From Paenibacillus terrae (GTDB lineage: Bacteria > Bacillota > Bacilli > Paenibacillales > Paenibacillaceae): a stretch of DNA of 64,000 nt. Location of the stretch: positions 34,481 to 98,480 of the forward strand of contig NZ_JTHP01000014.1 of NCBI RefSeq assembly GCF_000943545.1. The letters run 5' to 3'. Numbering within the stretch: position 1 is the first letter of the stretch; each line of letters opens with the position of its first letter. The notes under the pieces are model-generated. The model saw only the letters and a program-made list of their open reading frames with translations. It was not told where the DNA came from and did no database searches. Below are positions 24,808 through 34,972 of this stretch, one piece after another. The position numbers were made by a program, and so were the translations under genes.

Positions 24808-27807
24808 TCAAGGCTCCAGCCCCCATACACGCTGGTCGTTCACATACAGAGGCGTTTTGCCCCAATCTGTATAAGACGTTTTGGTCGCATCATAGGAAAA
24901 ATCATCACTTTCGTTATAATTGCTCCAATCTGTCTTGTTCAAGCGAACCTGAATATCCCCCGTGTTGGCTCCTGCTGCCAGACTTCCCGCACCAGCTCCA
25001 AAGGAGATTTCCAGATAGTAATCTGCGCCCGTAACCGCCTTATCCAGTTTCACAAAGCGTCCCTGAACGTTGCCGCTGCCGAGCTGTGCATAGTCACAAT
25101 GGAATTCCTGCGGTTTATCGCCATCCACTGTAAAGTAATACCGCAGCTTGACAGTCTTCAGATCAACAGCCTCTTTCCCCTTGTTTACAACACGGAAAAG
25201 CGGACGAATCTGATTATCTCCCGGGTTCGTGTCGCCCACGCGGTATTGGGCAATTACATCTCCCGTTGCCGGAATCGGCGTTCCTGTCGGCTTGGCGCTG
25301 ACCTCGGCAGAATCCGGGCTGGTTCCTAAAGAATTAGTTGCACTTGCTACATAATAATAAGTGGTTTCATTCACCACTCCTGTATCCTTGTAAGTGCTAT
25401 CCGTTACCGTTGCTACCGTGGTATAAGGTCCTCCACTGGTTGTGGAGCGCTTGACGGTATAGCTGTCGGCCCCCGTCGCTTTGCTCCAGCTCAGTGTAAC
25501 CTGAGCATCCCCGGCACTTGCTTTCACATTTGCCGGAGCTTTGGGAGCTGTCGGCTCGGTTGTTCCACTATTGTTGATGAGACGGTCATATTCGGCATAA
25601 GCTGTCGCCATATCGACTTGGGACCAAAAACGGTGATACGTAAATTCCGGAGCGCCTTTATCCCATTTTTTCGTTTGATTATTCCATGAAGTTGTATATT
25701 TGTCCTTGAGATAAGACCACTGAGGATCTTTGGTGATGTTAGGCCGGATATCGGTGTAGCTGGAATACGTACCATTACCACCCTTGGACGGATCAGATGC
25801 GGTAGCGGCTGCGCCAGGAATGGTGTTGCCTTGCCCCGTTTTACCACTCCATCCGTTCGGGATATACACTTCTTTCGTAAAATAACGATAATAATCCTCA
25901 CGTGCTTCCTTCGTGGTAATGCCTACGCCGTCGTTGTAACCCCATGCAGCATCGAGCAAAGCTTTGGACAGATCCTTGGCTTCCTTGCCTAATGCGGTGT
26001 AATCTCCTTTTTCGGCCTTCGTTCCGGCAGCAAAAAAAGTAAGCGCTTTAACATAACTGCCCAGCACTCCCGCATCTTGCCCTGGATTCTTCGTTACTAC
26101 ATGCAGATTGGCATTTCCCTTATGATTGGCAAATCCGGTCCAGGTTTCTGGCTTCCCGCTCCATTCCAGATTGCCTGGCACCCAGAACTCGCCTTTAGCT
26201 GCTGTAGTGGCAACCTTCGGATTTTTACCACCCAGAATGCGCTTGCCTTGAGCGTCCAAATAGTACCCCTGCGCGTCTGTCACAGGACGTTCGTTGGCAA
26301 ATGCATAGCTCTTGGACCATGCTACCCAGTTTTCCGTCACTTGCTTGGCCATTTTAAACTGCTCGGAAGAAGTATCACCCTTCTTGGCTAAAATGTAGTA
26401 CAGCTCGGCAACCCGCTCGACAGGCCAAGCCTGCATTCCGAACCAATTGTTGGACGGTGGATCTTGGTATACAGGAGCACCTGTATAAGCCAATCCATAG
26501 AAGGTGCTTGTGCCAGACGGATACGCCTTGTAGGCACCATCCCAGCTATTCGTTGCTCCACCTGCAATGGCTCCCTCATCGGATTGCAGCCACGTATAAA
26601 ATTCCAGTTGGCGCTTCAGCGAGGTAGCCCAATCCTGTCCCGCCGTTGGAGAATTTGGTATTAATCCGCCATCCTGATCGGATAACGCGTAAGCCGCAAC
26701 GACATTTTGGTAGCCCTGATGCGCGTGGCTGGCGCCAATCCGCCAAGCCCAGTTGCCGCTTTGACCCAGTCCGCCACCCCATGACGTATACCATGCCATC
26801 AGATAATGGCTTGCATCCTTGCCGGTACCAGCTACCGGGGTTCCATTGGAAGCGCTTCCGGTTTTCTGGAAGTATTTATCGTACATGCCGTACCGCAAGA
26901 AGTCCCCCATCTTTTTTGCTTTATCCAAATAAACGGAGTTGTCATACCCCAGCTCTTTAGCCCAATACATGGCTTGAACCGCCCGTGCGTCCGCATCGGT
27001 AGCATTCGTGTAGCGCCATTGCTGTGCCGGAGCATTATTTTCCTTGGTGAACAGGCTCATAAAGCCCTCATTTGATTTGCCAAACTTTTGATTATCCTGC
27101 GATGGATGTGGTATGGCTTCCCAAACCGATTCCTGCTCCCCGCGTTGGAAGGTGTTCACGTAGGCTGCTGTATGCGCGGGATTCAGCAGATTGCCAAAAC
27201 CGTACCAATTATCCACGTCCAGCAGCCAATGCATCAGATAGGTCTGATTATTGCCATAGGTTGCCTTCAACTCTGCATCCAGCGGGTCCTTGCCACCACT
27301 ATACTGACCACTCAGACGGCTTGGATATTGATCTGGCTGCGGATACTCTGCTGCATAGGTGGCTGGGCTGTTGGGGTTGTAGTTACTCATTGTAGGCTGC
27401 TCTTCCTTGCCGTCACCCTCATTAACAGGAATGATGTATTTCTCCATGTTGTCCCAAGCGGATTCCAACTTTCCCCAATCCCCGGTATAATGGCCATACA
27501 GCACTTCCAGCCACATCCAGTAGCTATACGCTTCCGAGGTCGTTAAGTGTCCGTAGTCCGGAGCCTCGCTCATCAGGGTTTCAACCGAATGGTAAGGTAT
27601 ACCTTCCTTGGAAAAATATCCACTGGCCGGGTCCTTCAGTTGTTTGTACAATTGAAGAAAGCGTGTGGATTCCGGTGTTGCGGCTGAAGCACGGTCGGGT
27701 TCGGCTTGAAATATGCCCAAAGTTAGCGGAAGCACCAAAATGGCTGACATGACCATAGAGACAGATTTCCTGAACACGGATTTTCTGCTGATCACTTTTG
27801 CATCCAT
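24808..27807 (-). CDS. GH48 processive cellulase with Fn3 and CBM3
   Basis: About 999 residues: a Sec signal peptide (1-43, ending ASA/A), a GH48 (alpha/alpha)6 catalytic domain ~45-690, a fibronectin type III domain ~735-820 (PANVKASAGDAQVTLSW...) and a C-terminal family 3 cellulose-binding module ~835-980 (VIAQYRVGDTNPGDNQIRP ... LNKTDWSNYNESDDFSYD). The catalytic acid Glu is expected in HLTTSEAYSYWMWLE. GH48 enzymes release cellobiose from crystalline cellulose. The enzyme is secreted and its product can be used by the GH94 phosphorylase at 30353. Start choice is uncertain: ATG 27807 gives a proper signal peptide but its GGAGAGG is too close; ATG 27864 adds 19 residues. Confidence 0.93.
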   Translation of the reverse strand: MDAKVISRKSVFRKSVSMVMSAILVLPLTLGIFQAEPDRASAATPESTRFLQLYKQLKDPASGYFSKEGIPYHSVETLMSEAPDYGHLTTSEAYSYWMWLEVLYGHYTGDWGKLESAWDNMEKYIIPVNEGDGKEEQPTMSNYNPNSPATYAAEYPQPDQYPSRLSGQYSGGKDPLDAELKATYGNNQTYLMHWLLDVDNWYGFGNLLNPAHTAAYVNTFQRGEQESVWEAIPHPSQDNQKFGKSNEGFMSLFTKENNAPAQQWRYTNATDADARAVQAMYWAKELGYDNSVYLDKAKKMGDFLRYGMYDKYFQKTGSASNGTPVAGTGKDASHYLMAWYTSWGGGLGQSGNWAWRIGASHAHQGYQNVVAAYALSDQDGGLIPNSPTAGQDWATSLKRQLEFYTWLQSDEGAIAGGATNSWDGAYKAYPSGTSTFYGLAYTGAPVYQDPPSNNWFGMQAWPVERVAELYYILAKKGDTSSEQFKMAKQVTENWVAWSKSYAFANERPVTDAQGYYLDAQGKRILGGKNPKVATTAAKGEFWVPGNLEWSGKPETWTGFANHKGNANLHVVTKNPGQDAGVLGSYVKALTFFAAGTKAEKGDYTALGKEAKDLSKALLDAAWGYNDGVGITTKEAREDYYRYFTKEVYIPNGWSGKTGQGNTIPGAAATASDPSKGGNGTYSSYTDIRPNITKDPQWSYLKDKYTTSWNNQTKKWDKGAPEFTYHRFWSQVDMATAYAEYDRLINNSGTTEPTAPKAPANVKASAGDAQVTLSWSKATGADSYTVKRSTTSGGPYTTVATVTDSTYKDTGVVNETTYYYVASATNSLGTSPDSAEVSAKPTGTPIPATGDVIAQYRVGDTNPGDNQIRPLFRVVNKGKEAVDLKTVKLRYYFTVDGDKPQEFHCDYAQLGSGNVQGRFVKLDKAVTGADYYLEISFGAGAGSLAAGANTGDIQVRLNKTDWSNYNESDDFSYDATKTSYTDWGKTPLYVNDQRVWGLEP

Positions 27808-28073
27808 CCTCTCCAATATCAATTTTGGCTTTACACAAGATTTTATTTTGAAAAACAACAGCATAAAAAGACAGCACCATCACCTCACTTTCCCATAAAA
27901 AAGGTGGAGGACACGCTGTCCAATAGCTCCAAATGCTTCACATTGGCCCTGGAAAAAATATACCATACCCGCCGCGAAATGAGAGTCGAAAAAATCAATA
28001 TGTTTAGGGTTTAATAATGAAAATTGACGAAATCGCATGAAATCGCTACGATTTCACAAGGAGGCGTTACAAA

Positions 28074-28442
28074 ATGAAAATTTTACTGGTACTTGGTTGT
28101 ACGATGATGTTTTTAGCCGTAGCCCTGGGAGCGTTCGGGGCACATGCTTTGAAAAAAAGACTTTCCGCAGACATGATGAGTATATTCCAGACGGGCATCC
28201 AATATCATATTGCCCACGGCTTGGGCTTGGTTCTGCTCGGAGCAGTTGCAGGAAATCTGGTCCATTCTTCTCTGGTCGTAACCGCAGGCTGGATTATGCT
28301 CATGGGTATTCTCCTGTTCTCCGGCAGTCTGTATGCTCTTAGCTTGTCCGGCGTGAAAAAGCTCGGAGCGATTACCCCGATTGGCGGGGTGGCTTTTTTG
28401 GTGAGCTGGGTGCTTGTGATTGTGGCGGTTGTACAAAATTAA
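28074..28442 (+). CDS. DUF423 family small membrane protein (YwdK-like)
   Basis: A 122-residue protein with four hydrophobic segments and the DUF423 signature (LAVALGAFGAHALKKRL near the N-terminus, FQTGIQYHIAHGLGLVLLG in the middle, GAITPIGGVAFLVSWVLV at the end). The start follows AAGGAGG. It lies alone, on the plus strand. No function is established for the family. Confidence 0.9.
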   Translation: MKILLVLGCTMMFLAVALGAFGAHALKKRLSADMMSIFQTGIQYHIAHGLGLVLLGAVAGNLVHSSLVVTAGWIMLMGILLFSGSLYALSLSGVKKLGAITPIGGVAFLVSWVLVIVAVVQN

Positions 28443-28456
28443 ACATAGCTAAAGAA

Positions 28457-28492
28457 AAGAGACTTGGAAAAGTAGACGCTTCCAAGTCTCCT
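28457..28492. terminator. Bidirectional terminator between DUF423 and isomerase genes
   Basis: GAGACTTGGAA and TTCCAAGTCTC form a perfect 11-bp stem. On the minus strand it is followed by TTTTCTTT, so it best serves the isomerase-thioesterase pair; the DUF423 gene ends just before it on the other strand. Confidence 0.75.
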
Positions 28493-28521
28493 GTGCAATT
28501 CCCGAATATGAAAGAATAATA

Positions 28522-29376
28522 TTATTTCGTCTGTACTTCTTGCACCTTCTGAGCCGCTAACCGATGACCCTCGATGTAACGTTTGGATTCAGCCATCTGG
28601 TGTTCCTGCGCGGCTTCCATAATGATGTGAACCCCCGGCTTGTACTGTTCCAGCAGTTCCATGTATAGGCCGTAATTCATGTCACCAAAACCCGGCGGTA
28701 CTGTCTCGATCTCACCTGTCGATGACAAACGCCGGTCTTTGGCATGCGCCGCGATAATTCGAGGTCCTAGTAATTGGAACGCTTCGCGGATAACCTCATC
28801 CTGCCGTTCCAGATTTTCCGTTTTCAGCAAATTGCCCGGATCAATCACTACACCGATCTGGGATGACGGTACTTCCTCCAGCAAGGTAGCCAGTTCTACT
28901 GCCGTTCCGACCAAATGATCGTTAGCGGCCTCCAATCCTACGAATACGCCCCATTTTCCCGCCTCATCGGCTAATTCACGCACGACTTCCTTTACAACCT
29001 TCCAGTCTCGTTCCGTATATGCGCTGCCATCTTCATTACGTCCGACTTCGGCAGCCACCATCGGTGCCCCTAACAGGCTCGCATATCGGATCAGCTCTTT
29101 AAAGCGTTCTACATTTTCACGCAGCAGCTCCTCATCCTGTTCAAAAAAATGCAAATAGCATCCAAGAACCGATATGGATACTCCGTGCTTGCGGAATTCC
29201 TCCGCGATAGACAGCGCCAATCCCGGGCTGAACTTGCCCGGTTTGTTAAAGTCCACATCACTGATCGCTCTCCACGGAGCCAGTTGAACATGAGTAAAGC
29301 CCGCTGCGCCTACCTTTGCAGCCAACTCGCGATAAGGCAACTTGCCAAACAAATGCGCCAATACACCTACTGTCAC
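28522..29376 (-). CDS. Sugar phosphate isomerase/epimerase (xylose-isomerase-like TIM barrel)
   Basis: A 284-residue AP-endonuclease-2-like TIM barrel. Metal-site segments are visible: PMVAAEVGRNEDGS, VGLEAANDHLVGTAVELATL, GVVIDPGNLL, RIIAAHAKDRR, and a late Glu in HIIMEAAQEHQ. The start is taken as GTG 29376 with AGAGGTG before it. It lies 18 nt after the thioesterase gene, so both are probably on one message. The sugar substrate is not known. Confidence 0.83.
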   Translation of the reverse strand: MTVGVLAHLFGKLPYRELAAKVGAAGFTHVQLAPWRAISDVDFNKPGKFSPGLALSIAEEFRKHGVSISVLGCYLHFFEQDEELLRENVERFKELIRYASLLGAPMVAAEVGRNEDGSAYTERDWKVVKEVVRELADEAGKWGVFVGLEAANDHLVGTAVELATLLEEVPSSQIGVVIDPGNLLKTENLERQDEVIREAFQLLGPRIIAAHAKDRRLSSTGEIETVPPGFGDMNYGLYMELLEQYKPGVHIIMEAAQEHQMAESKRYIEGHRLAAQKVQEVQTK

Positions 29377-29394
29377 TGAAATCACCTCTTCTTT

Positions 29395-30129
29395 TTAATG
29401 TTGCGTCCTGCTTGCCACAGCACTGCTTTCCAAAGTCTCATTAATGATTTGCGTAATCCCTTCCACCTCATCATGAATAAAAAAGTGCCCCCCGTCAAAG
29501 GTGAAAATTTGAAAATTCTGATTCGTATGCTGCTCCCACGCTTCCGCATCCTGCAAGGTCATCGTGTTATCGGCCAGCCCTGTCAAGGCTGTGACCGAAC
29601 AATTCAAAGGTACCGTTCGGGGCGTATACTTATACGTCTCAACGGCTTTGAAGTCCGCTCTTAGCACCGGGATAAAATAGTCGTACAATTCGCGATTGTC
29701 AAAAATGGCCTCCGAAAGCTGACCATATCGCTGCAAATGCGTTCTGAACCGCTCTGCGGGCAGATCATGGGCCCACGGGAAATCTCTCGGGACATGCGGT
29801 GCCCGTCCCCCAGATACGAACAGATGAGCTGGCTTGCCATAACCACCAGCCACCAGCTTGTAATACAGCTCGAATGCGATCATCGTTCCCATGCTGTGAC
29901 CGTATATTGCATAAGGATCGCCGGGGGCTATCTCTTGACTGATCTTGAGCAGTAAATCCTCGCTCATTTCCTCGATGCTGTCTTTTAACGGCTCTCCGGA
30001 ACGAATACCTCTGCCCGCCAGCTCCAGCGGGACAAGCTTAATCTGCGGAAGCAGCAGCTTTTTCCATTTGAAGCTGACCGATGCCGATCCACCTGCATAT
30101 GGAATGAAAAACAATGTGATGGGTGCCAT
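29395..30129 (-). CDS. Type II thioesterase (SrfAD/GrsT-like)
   Basis: A 244-residue alpha/beta hydrolase with the family pattern FFIPYAGGSASVSFKWKKLL, the catalytic Ser in YGHSMGTMIAFELYYKL, FVSGGRAPH, the Asp in ALTGLADNTMT and the His in TFDGGHFFIHDE. Such enzymes clear misprimed carrier domains of NRPS/PKS lines. No such line is next to it; the only one in the window is the truncated synthase 11 kb away. The start follows AGGAGG. Confidence 0.88.
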   Translation of the reverse strand: MAPITLFFIPYAGGSASVSFKWKKLLLPQIKLVPLELAGRGIRSGEPLKDSIEEMSEDLLLKISQEIAPGDPYAIYGHSMGTMIAFELYYKLVAGGYGKPAHLFVSGGRAPHVPRDFPWAHDLPAERFRTHLQRYGQLSEAIFDNRELYDYFIPVLRADFKAVETYKYTPRTVPLNCSVTALTGLADNTMTLQDAEAWEQHTNQNFQIFTFDGGHFFIHDEVEGITQIINETLESSAVASRTQH

Positions 30130-30352
30130 TCTTGCAACCTCCTGCCATGCTGAGTCCTAACTCTTTCATTTTAGCATAAGAAGGTATATTTACCCATTTC
30201 AAATATTTTGCAAATTCGAGAAACAAGGTCGGGGAAATCAAGCATCTTTTGCATCAGGCAGGAAACCGCTTCTTTTAGGAAGAACAGCTTTATGTTTGAA
30301 TATAATAATGTGTTTGGTTTTATTTCTTTAAATTCGAGAGGAGTTCTGCGCC

Positions 30353-32788
30353 ATGAAGTACGGTTTCTTCGATGATGCTAACCAAGAATATGTCATCCAC
30401 ACCCCTCAAACCCCATATCCCTGGATCAATTATTTAGGCAACGAACGATTTTTTGGACTGATCTCCAATACAGGCGGCGGCTATGCATTTTACCGGGATG
30501 CGCGCTTACGTCGCCTAACACGATACCGATACAACAATATTCCTGTCGATAATGGCGGCCGCTATTTTTATATCCATGATGACGGGGATTACTGGACACC
30601 GGGCTGGATGCCGGTCAAACGGGAGCTGGATCGGTATGAGTGCCGACATGGGCTTGGCTATACTTCAATTATGGGTGAACGTAACGGTATCCGGGCGACG
30701 CAGTTGGCTTTTGTACCGCTGTCCTTTGATGGCGAAGTACATCAGGTCAAGCTTCAGAATACTTCTGCTCAAACTAAAAAGATCAAGCTCTTTTCTTTCG
30801 TGGAATTTTGTCTGTGGAACGCCTATGACGATATGACCAATTTTCAACGCAACCTGAACACGGGCGAGGTCGAAATACAGGACTCTGTCATCTATCACAA
30901 AACGGAATATCGTGAGCGCCGCAACCACTATGCTTTCTTCTCTGTCAATCGCCCGCTGGCAGGATTCGATACAGACCGTGAAGCTTTTCTGGGACTATAC
31001 AACGGGCTGGATCAGCCGCAAACCGTCACCGCCGGGCAAGCCTCGAACTCTGTGGCCAGCGGGTGGTCGCCTGTAGGGTCGCATTGCATTGAAGTAACCT
31101 TGGAGCCAGGTGAAGAAACGCGTCTTAACTTTGTACTCAGTTATGTGGAAAATCCGGAGGATGAAAAATGGGAATCTCCTGGTGTGATTAACAAAAAACA
31201 GGCTCATGCCATGATTGCTCAATTCGCGGATGAAGCCGATGTTGAACGAGCATTAAGTGAGCTGCGGGCCTATTGGAACAATCTGCTCTCCAAGTACACC
31301 ATTCAGAGCCACGACGATAAGCTGAACCGGATGGTGAATATATGGAACCCGTATCAATGTATGGTTACGTTCAATATGTCGCGTTCCGCTTCGTATTTCG
31401 AATCTGGCATCGGGCGTGGAATGGGTTTCCGGGATTCGAATCAGGATCTGCTTGGTTTTGTCCACCAAATACCGGAGCGGGCGCGGGAACGGATTATCGA
31501 CATCGCCTCCACTCAATTTGATAACGGTGGGGCTTATCATCAGTACCAGCCTTTAACCAAAAAAGGAAACCACGAGGTCGGTGGCGGTTTCAACGATGAT
31601 CCGCTGTGGCTAATTGTCGGCACCGCTGCGTATATCAAAGAAACGGGAGACTTCGCCATATTGGACGAACAGGTGCCTTTCGACGGAAATGCAGAGCACA
31701 CCGCTACCCTTTTTGAGCATTTGAAGCGATCCCTTTATCATGTGGTTAACAATCTGGGCCCGCACGGTCTTCCACTGATTGGCCGGGCAGATTGGAACGA
31801 CTGTTTGAATCTGAACTGTTTTTCCGCCACACCAGATGAGTCCTATCAGACCACACAAAATTTGGAGGGGCGCACAGCGGAATCGGTATTCATCGCCGGA
31901 CTCTTCGTATATACAGGACCGGATTTTATCGAGCTGTGCAAGCGCAGAGGATTAGATGAGGAAGCAGCTACGGCCCAAGCCCATGTGGATCGGATGCGGA
32001 CAGCCACGCTAGAGCATGGCTTTGATGGTGAATGGTTTCTGCGTGCCTACGACCACTATGGGAATAAAGTCGGTAGCAAGGATTGTGAGGAAGGCCAAAT
32101 TTTCATTGAACCGCAGGGTTTTTGCGTGATGGCCAGGATCGGAGTTGAGGAAGGTCAGGCTCAAAAAGCTCTCGACTCTACACGGGATCGGTTGGAGACC
32201 CCCTATGGCATTGTGCTACAAAATCCACCTTATTCCCGCTATTACATCAATCTGGGTGAAATATCCTCTTATCCTCCAGGGTACAAGGAAAATGCGGGCA
32301 TCTTCTGTCACAATAACCCGTGGATTATGATGGCAGAGGCCGTAATTGGCCGTGGAGATCGTGCATTTGAACTGTATAGCAAAATTGCTCCAGCCTATCT
32401 GGAGGACATCAGCGACATCCACCGCACCGAGCCTTATGTATATGCGCAAATGATTGCGGGTAAGGATGCCGTTCGTGAAGGCGAAGCCAAAAATTCTTGG
32501 TTGACCGGCACAGCGGCGTGGAACTTTGTAGCCATTACCCAGTCTATTCTTGGTATTCAGCCGGAATGGGATGGTCTACGCATTGATCCGTGTATCCCTG
32601 CCGCTTGGGACGAATTTACAATCACTCGCGTCTTCCGTGGCGATACCTACGTAATCCAAATCACGAATCCACAACATATATCCAAGGGTGTAGCAACAGT
32701 CACACTAGATGGTACTATCCTCACGGACAATGTTCTGCCAGTTGCAGGAGATGGTGCTATCCATCAGGTTAAAGTGTTACTGGGCTGA
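30353..32788 (+). CDS. GH94 cellobiose / cello-oligosaccharide phosphorylase
   Basis: An 811-residue GH94 enzyme. It opens with [20 protein letters not shown] and [16 protein letters not shown], as cellobiose phosphorylases do. The catalytic acid is the first or second Asp of [12 protein letters not shown], and the phosphate-site region [13 protein letters not shown] is present. It splits cellobiose with phosphate to glucose-1-phosphate and glucose in the cytoplasm. Full length; start after GAGAGGAG. Together with the secreted GH48 it suggests a cellulose route. No sugar transporter lies beside it. Confidence 0.92.
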   Translation: MKYGFFDDANQEYVIHTPQTPYPWINYLGNERFFGLISNTGGGYAFYRDARLRRLTRYRYNNIPVDNGGRYFYIHDDGDYWTPGWMPVKRELDRYECRHGLGYTSIMGERNGIRATQLAFVPLSFDGEVHQVKLQNTSAQTKKIKLFSFVEFCLWNAYDDMTNFQRNLNTGEVEIQDSVIYHKTEYRERRNHYAFFSVNRPLAGFDTDREAFLGLYNGLDQPQTVTAGQASNSVASGWSPVGSHCIEVTLEPGEETRLNFVLSYVENPEDEKWESPGVINKKQAHAMIAQFADEADVERALSELRAYWNNLLSKYTIQSHDDKLNRMVNIWNPYQCMVTFNMSRSASYFESGIGRGMGFRDSNQDLLGFVHQIPERARERIIDIASTQFDNGGAYHQYQPLTKKGNHEVGGGFNDDPLWLIVGTAAYIKETGDFAILDEQVPFDGNAEHTATLFEHLKRSLYHVVNNLGPHGLPLIGRADWNDCLNLNCFSATPDESYQTTQNLEGRTAESVFIAGLFVYTGPDFIELCKRRGLDEEAATAQAHVDRMRTATLEHGFDGEWFLRAYDHYGNKVGSKDCEEGQIFIEPQGFCVMARIGVEEGQAQKALDSTRDRLETPYGIVLQNPPYSRYYINLGEISSYPPGYKENAGIFCHNNPWIMMAEAVIGRGDRAFELYSKIAPAYLEDISDIHRTEPYVYAQMIAGKDAVREGEAKNSWLTGTAAWNFVAITQSILGIQPEWDGLRIDPCIPAAWDEFTITRVFRGDTYVIQITNPQHISKGVATVTLDGTILTDNVLPVAGDGAIHQVKVLLG

Positions 32789-32895
32789 CAAGTACATTGG
32801 CACCTATATCGACCCCTAAAAAATTAGCTTCAACTTCGTCACATAGTATCTTATAATACGAGAATGGCTAAAGATACATTAAGTGTGGTGACATC

Positions 32896-34014
32896 ATGAA
32901 TAAGACAACACGACTTACTCAAACAACCGATTATAAATTAAAGGAAGCTCGCTGGATACGGAGGATGTTTTTATTATACTGGATGATTATAGCCGTACAT
33001 TTTATTGCGCAGCTTGGTTGTTATTTATTTCTCGAATACCACGCTTCGTCTTATGAATTTTACGTTGGAGTTCTCATTGTTCCGACACTGATTATGTGTG
33101 GTTCCAATCTGCTTGCAGAGCTGGTTCATTATAAATACAACAGATATTCATTTGTGATCCTATTTATGGCAAGCACGGTCATTTGCTGGACCATCATTCG
33201 TTTAAACTACGATGTTCGGATTATCCCGGCGTTGTGCTTGTTGCCTATTTTCTCATCCATCCTGTTCTTCAATCGTCGCCTAATATGGTTTTCCTTTGTC
33301 TTGCAAGTTGGAGTCTTTTTACTTTTGCTGGCAGTGGATGGTTCGTTCCGTACCTACTTGTCGTTCTTTGATATTGTAGCGATTCTGATCTTTTTGATTA
33401 TGTCCACTTTTATTGCCATTATTATTCAGGCAAGCGGCCGTGACCTGCTGTTGGATTTGTATAAAACACAGCGTGCTCACCAGGAATTAATGATTAGTAA
33501 TGCGATTATTAGCAAAATGTCGATGACCGACGGGTTAACCAAGCTCTATAATCATTTGTCCTTTCAGAACTTCTATGAAAAAGCACTCGAATATGCTGAA
33601 CAAGGCGCCATTATCCATCTCGCATTACTTGATATTGATAATTTCAAGAAAATTAACGACAATTACGGGCACCAGTTCGGAGATAAAATTTTGGAGAGCA
33701 TTTCGCTAATCATTACAGAACAGATTACAGCTAATGATATTGCGGCCCGCTATGGTGGTGAGGAATTCGCCATCCTAATGTTCGAGCATACTTTCGAAGA
33801 AGCTTATCAAATCGCCGAAAACATCCGGCATGCAGTGGAAAAGATGATCTTTCATGAAAAAAAGCAAAACATTTCCGTGACCGTAAGCATTGGACTGAAA
33901 AGCTATACAGAAGAAATGAACAAAGATTCGTTCTTTCAGGAAGCGGACGACTATCTATATCAAGCCAAGCGTTCTGGCAAGAATAAGATAGTTTCGCTCA
34001 ATCATATCGCTTAA
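32896..34014 (+). CDS. Membrane-bound diguanylate cyclase (GGDEF)
   Basis: A 372-residue protein: five to six membrane helices (residues ~25-185), a short coiled linker, and a C-terminal GGDEF domain (MTDGLTKLYNHLSFQNFYE; DIDNFKKINDNYGHQFGD; active site YGGEEFAIL). It should make cyclic di-GMP. No RxxD inhibitory site is evident ahead of GGEEF. It follows the phosphorylase by ~107 nt and has its own terminator. Confidence 0.92.
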   Translation: MNKTTRLTQTTDYKLKEARWIRRMFLLYWMIIAVHFIAQLGCYLFLEYHASSYEFYVGVLIVPTLIMCGSNLLAELVHYKYNRYSFVILFMASTVICWTIIRLNYDVRIIPALCLLPIFSSILFFNRRLIWFSFVLQVGVFLLLLAVDGSFRTYLSFFDIVAILIFLIMSTFIAIIIQASGRDLLLDLYKTQRAHQELMISNAIISKMSMTDGLTKLYNHLSFQNFYEKALEYAEQGAIIHLALLDIDNFKKINDNYGHQFGDKILESISLIITEQITANDIAARYGGEEFAILMFEHTFEEAYQIAENIRHAVEKMIFHEKKQNISVTVSIGLKSYTEEMNKDSFFQEADDYLYQAKRSGKNKIVSLNHIA

Positions 34015-34043
34015 TTCGACAGAGAATACTTCGCAGGATGAAT

Positions 34044-34077
34044 TCTCCGGCACTCGCTTGCCGGGGATTTCTTTTTT
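34044..34077 (+). terminator. Terminator of the diguanylate cyclase gene
   Basis: CTCCGGCA and TGCCGGGGA form a stem around CTCGCT, followed by TTTCTTTTTT. Confidence 0.8.
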
Positions 34078-34152
34078 AAGAGACAATCCATTTGACAAGA
34101 ATATGAGTTGAAACTATAATAGTTACAAGTGATAACGTAATTTACTTACATG

Positions 34153-34268
34153 AGCATTTTGCAACAATCCCAAGAGCAATTTCAAATCAGCAATATATAG
34201 ATCAAAACGGTCTAGTTTGTCTATATATTGTACTTTTAAGCGCTGGGAATCGAATGATGCAAAATGCT
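34153..34268. repeat. Large nested inverted repeat upstream of the quinone reductase
   Basis: Three arms pair in order: AGCATTTTGCA (34153-34163) with TGCAAAATGCT (34258-34268), TCCCA (34168) with TGGGA (34244), and an 18-bp inner stem CAATATATAGATCAAA (34191) with its complement ending at 34230 around GGTCTA. The whole can fold as one long cruciform or RNA hairpin. It fills most of the gap before the gene at 34302 and could be a regulatory leader or a small inserted palindromic element. Confidence 0.7.
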
Positions 34269-34301
34269 GACATAAAATAAGTTAAAGGAGATGTTTTTCA
34301 T

Positions 34302-34820
34302 ATGTCAACACTTGTTATTGTAACCCACCCTAATCTTGCGGAGTCCCGCATTAATAAAAGATGGGTGCAAGAGCTAAAGAAGCAACCCGGCGTGACTATT
34401 CACAACCTGTATGAAGTATACCCGGATGAGAAAATCAATGTAGCTCAAGAGCAGGAACTGCTGGAGAAGCATGACCGTATTGTACTACAATTTCCTTTTT
34501 ACTGGTATAGCACCCCTTCCCTGCTGAAAAAATGGCAAGATGTGGTTCTGACTTACGGCTGGGCTTTTGGAAGCGAAGGTGGCAAATTGGAGGGCAAAGA
34601 GTTACTGATTGCTCTGTCTGCCGCTAGTGTAGAGGAAAACTATCAACATGACGGACGGAACAGATACACAATCGAAGAACTGTTGAGACCTCTCGAAGCT
34701 ACAAGCCACTTGATTGGTGTCAAATTGCTCCCTTATTTCGTACAATATGGTGCTGGGGTTCTGACCGACGAGCAGCTTGAGCAATCCGCACAAAAATACG
34801 CGCAAGCCGTTACTTCTTAA
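34302..34820 (+). CDS. NAD(P)H quinone oxidoreductase, flavodoxin-like fold
   Basis: A 172-residue KefF/MdaB-type flavoprotein: LVIVTHPNLAESRINKRWV, the flavin segment RIVLQFPFYWYSTPSLLKKW and VVLTYGWAFGSEGGKLEGK. It reduces quinones or related electrophiles with NAD(P)H. The start follows AAAGGAGA. A very long inverted repeat lies directly upstream, and a strong terminator directly downstream. Confidence 0.9.
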   Translation: MSTLVIVTHPNLAESRINKRWVQELKKQPGVTIHNLYEVYPDEKINVAQEQELLEKHDRIVLQFPFYWYSTPSLLKKWQDVVLTYGWAFGSEGGKLEGKELLIALSAASVEENYQHDGRNRYTIEELLRPLEATSHLIGVKLLPYFVQYGAGVLTDEQLEQSAQKYAQAVTS

Positions 34821-34832
34821 TTGAATTGCAAG

Positions 34833-34903
34833 AATCCCCTTGGTTGGAGCTGCCACCTGCTGTGAAGCAGAGCGTGGCAGTCTACCGACTAAGGGGATTT
34901 TTT
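34833..34903. terminator. Long terminator hairpin between convergent genes
   Basis: AATCCCCTT and AAGGGGATT close an extended stem with an inner CTGCCAC/GTGGCAG stem; the plus strand continues with TTTTTTG. It separates the convergent reductase and AraC genes. Confidence 0.8.
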
Positions 34904-34972
34904 GATTTTGATTTTTCAAATCAGGAATGATAAAGAACTGCGTTCTTTTGCTGGTTTGCAGGAATGGGTTAA

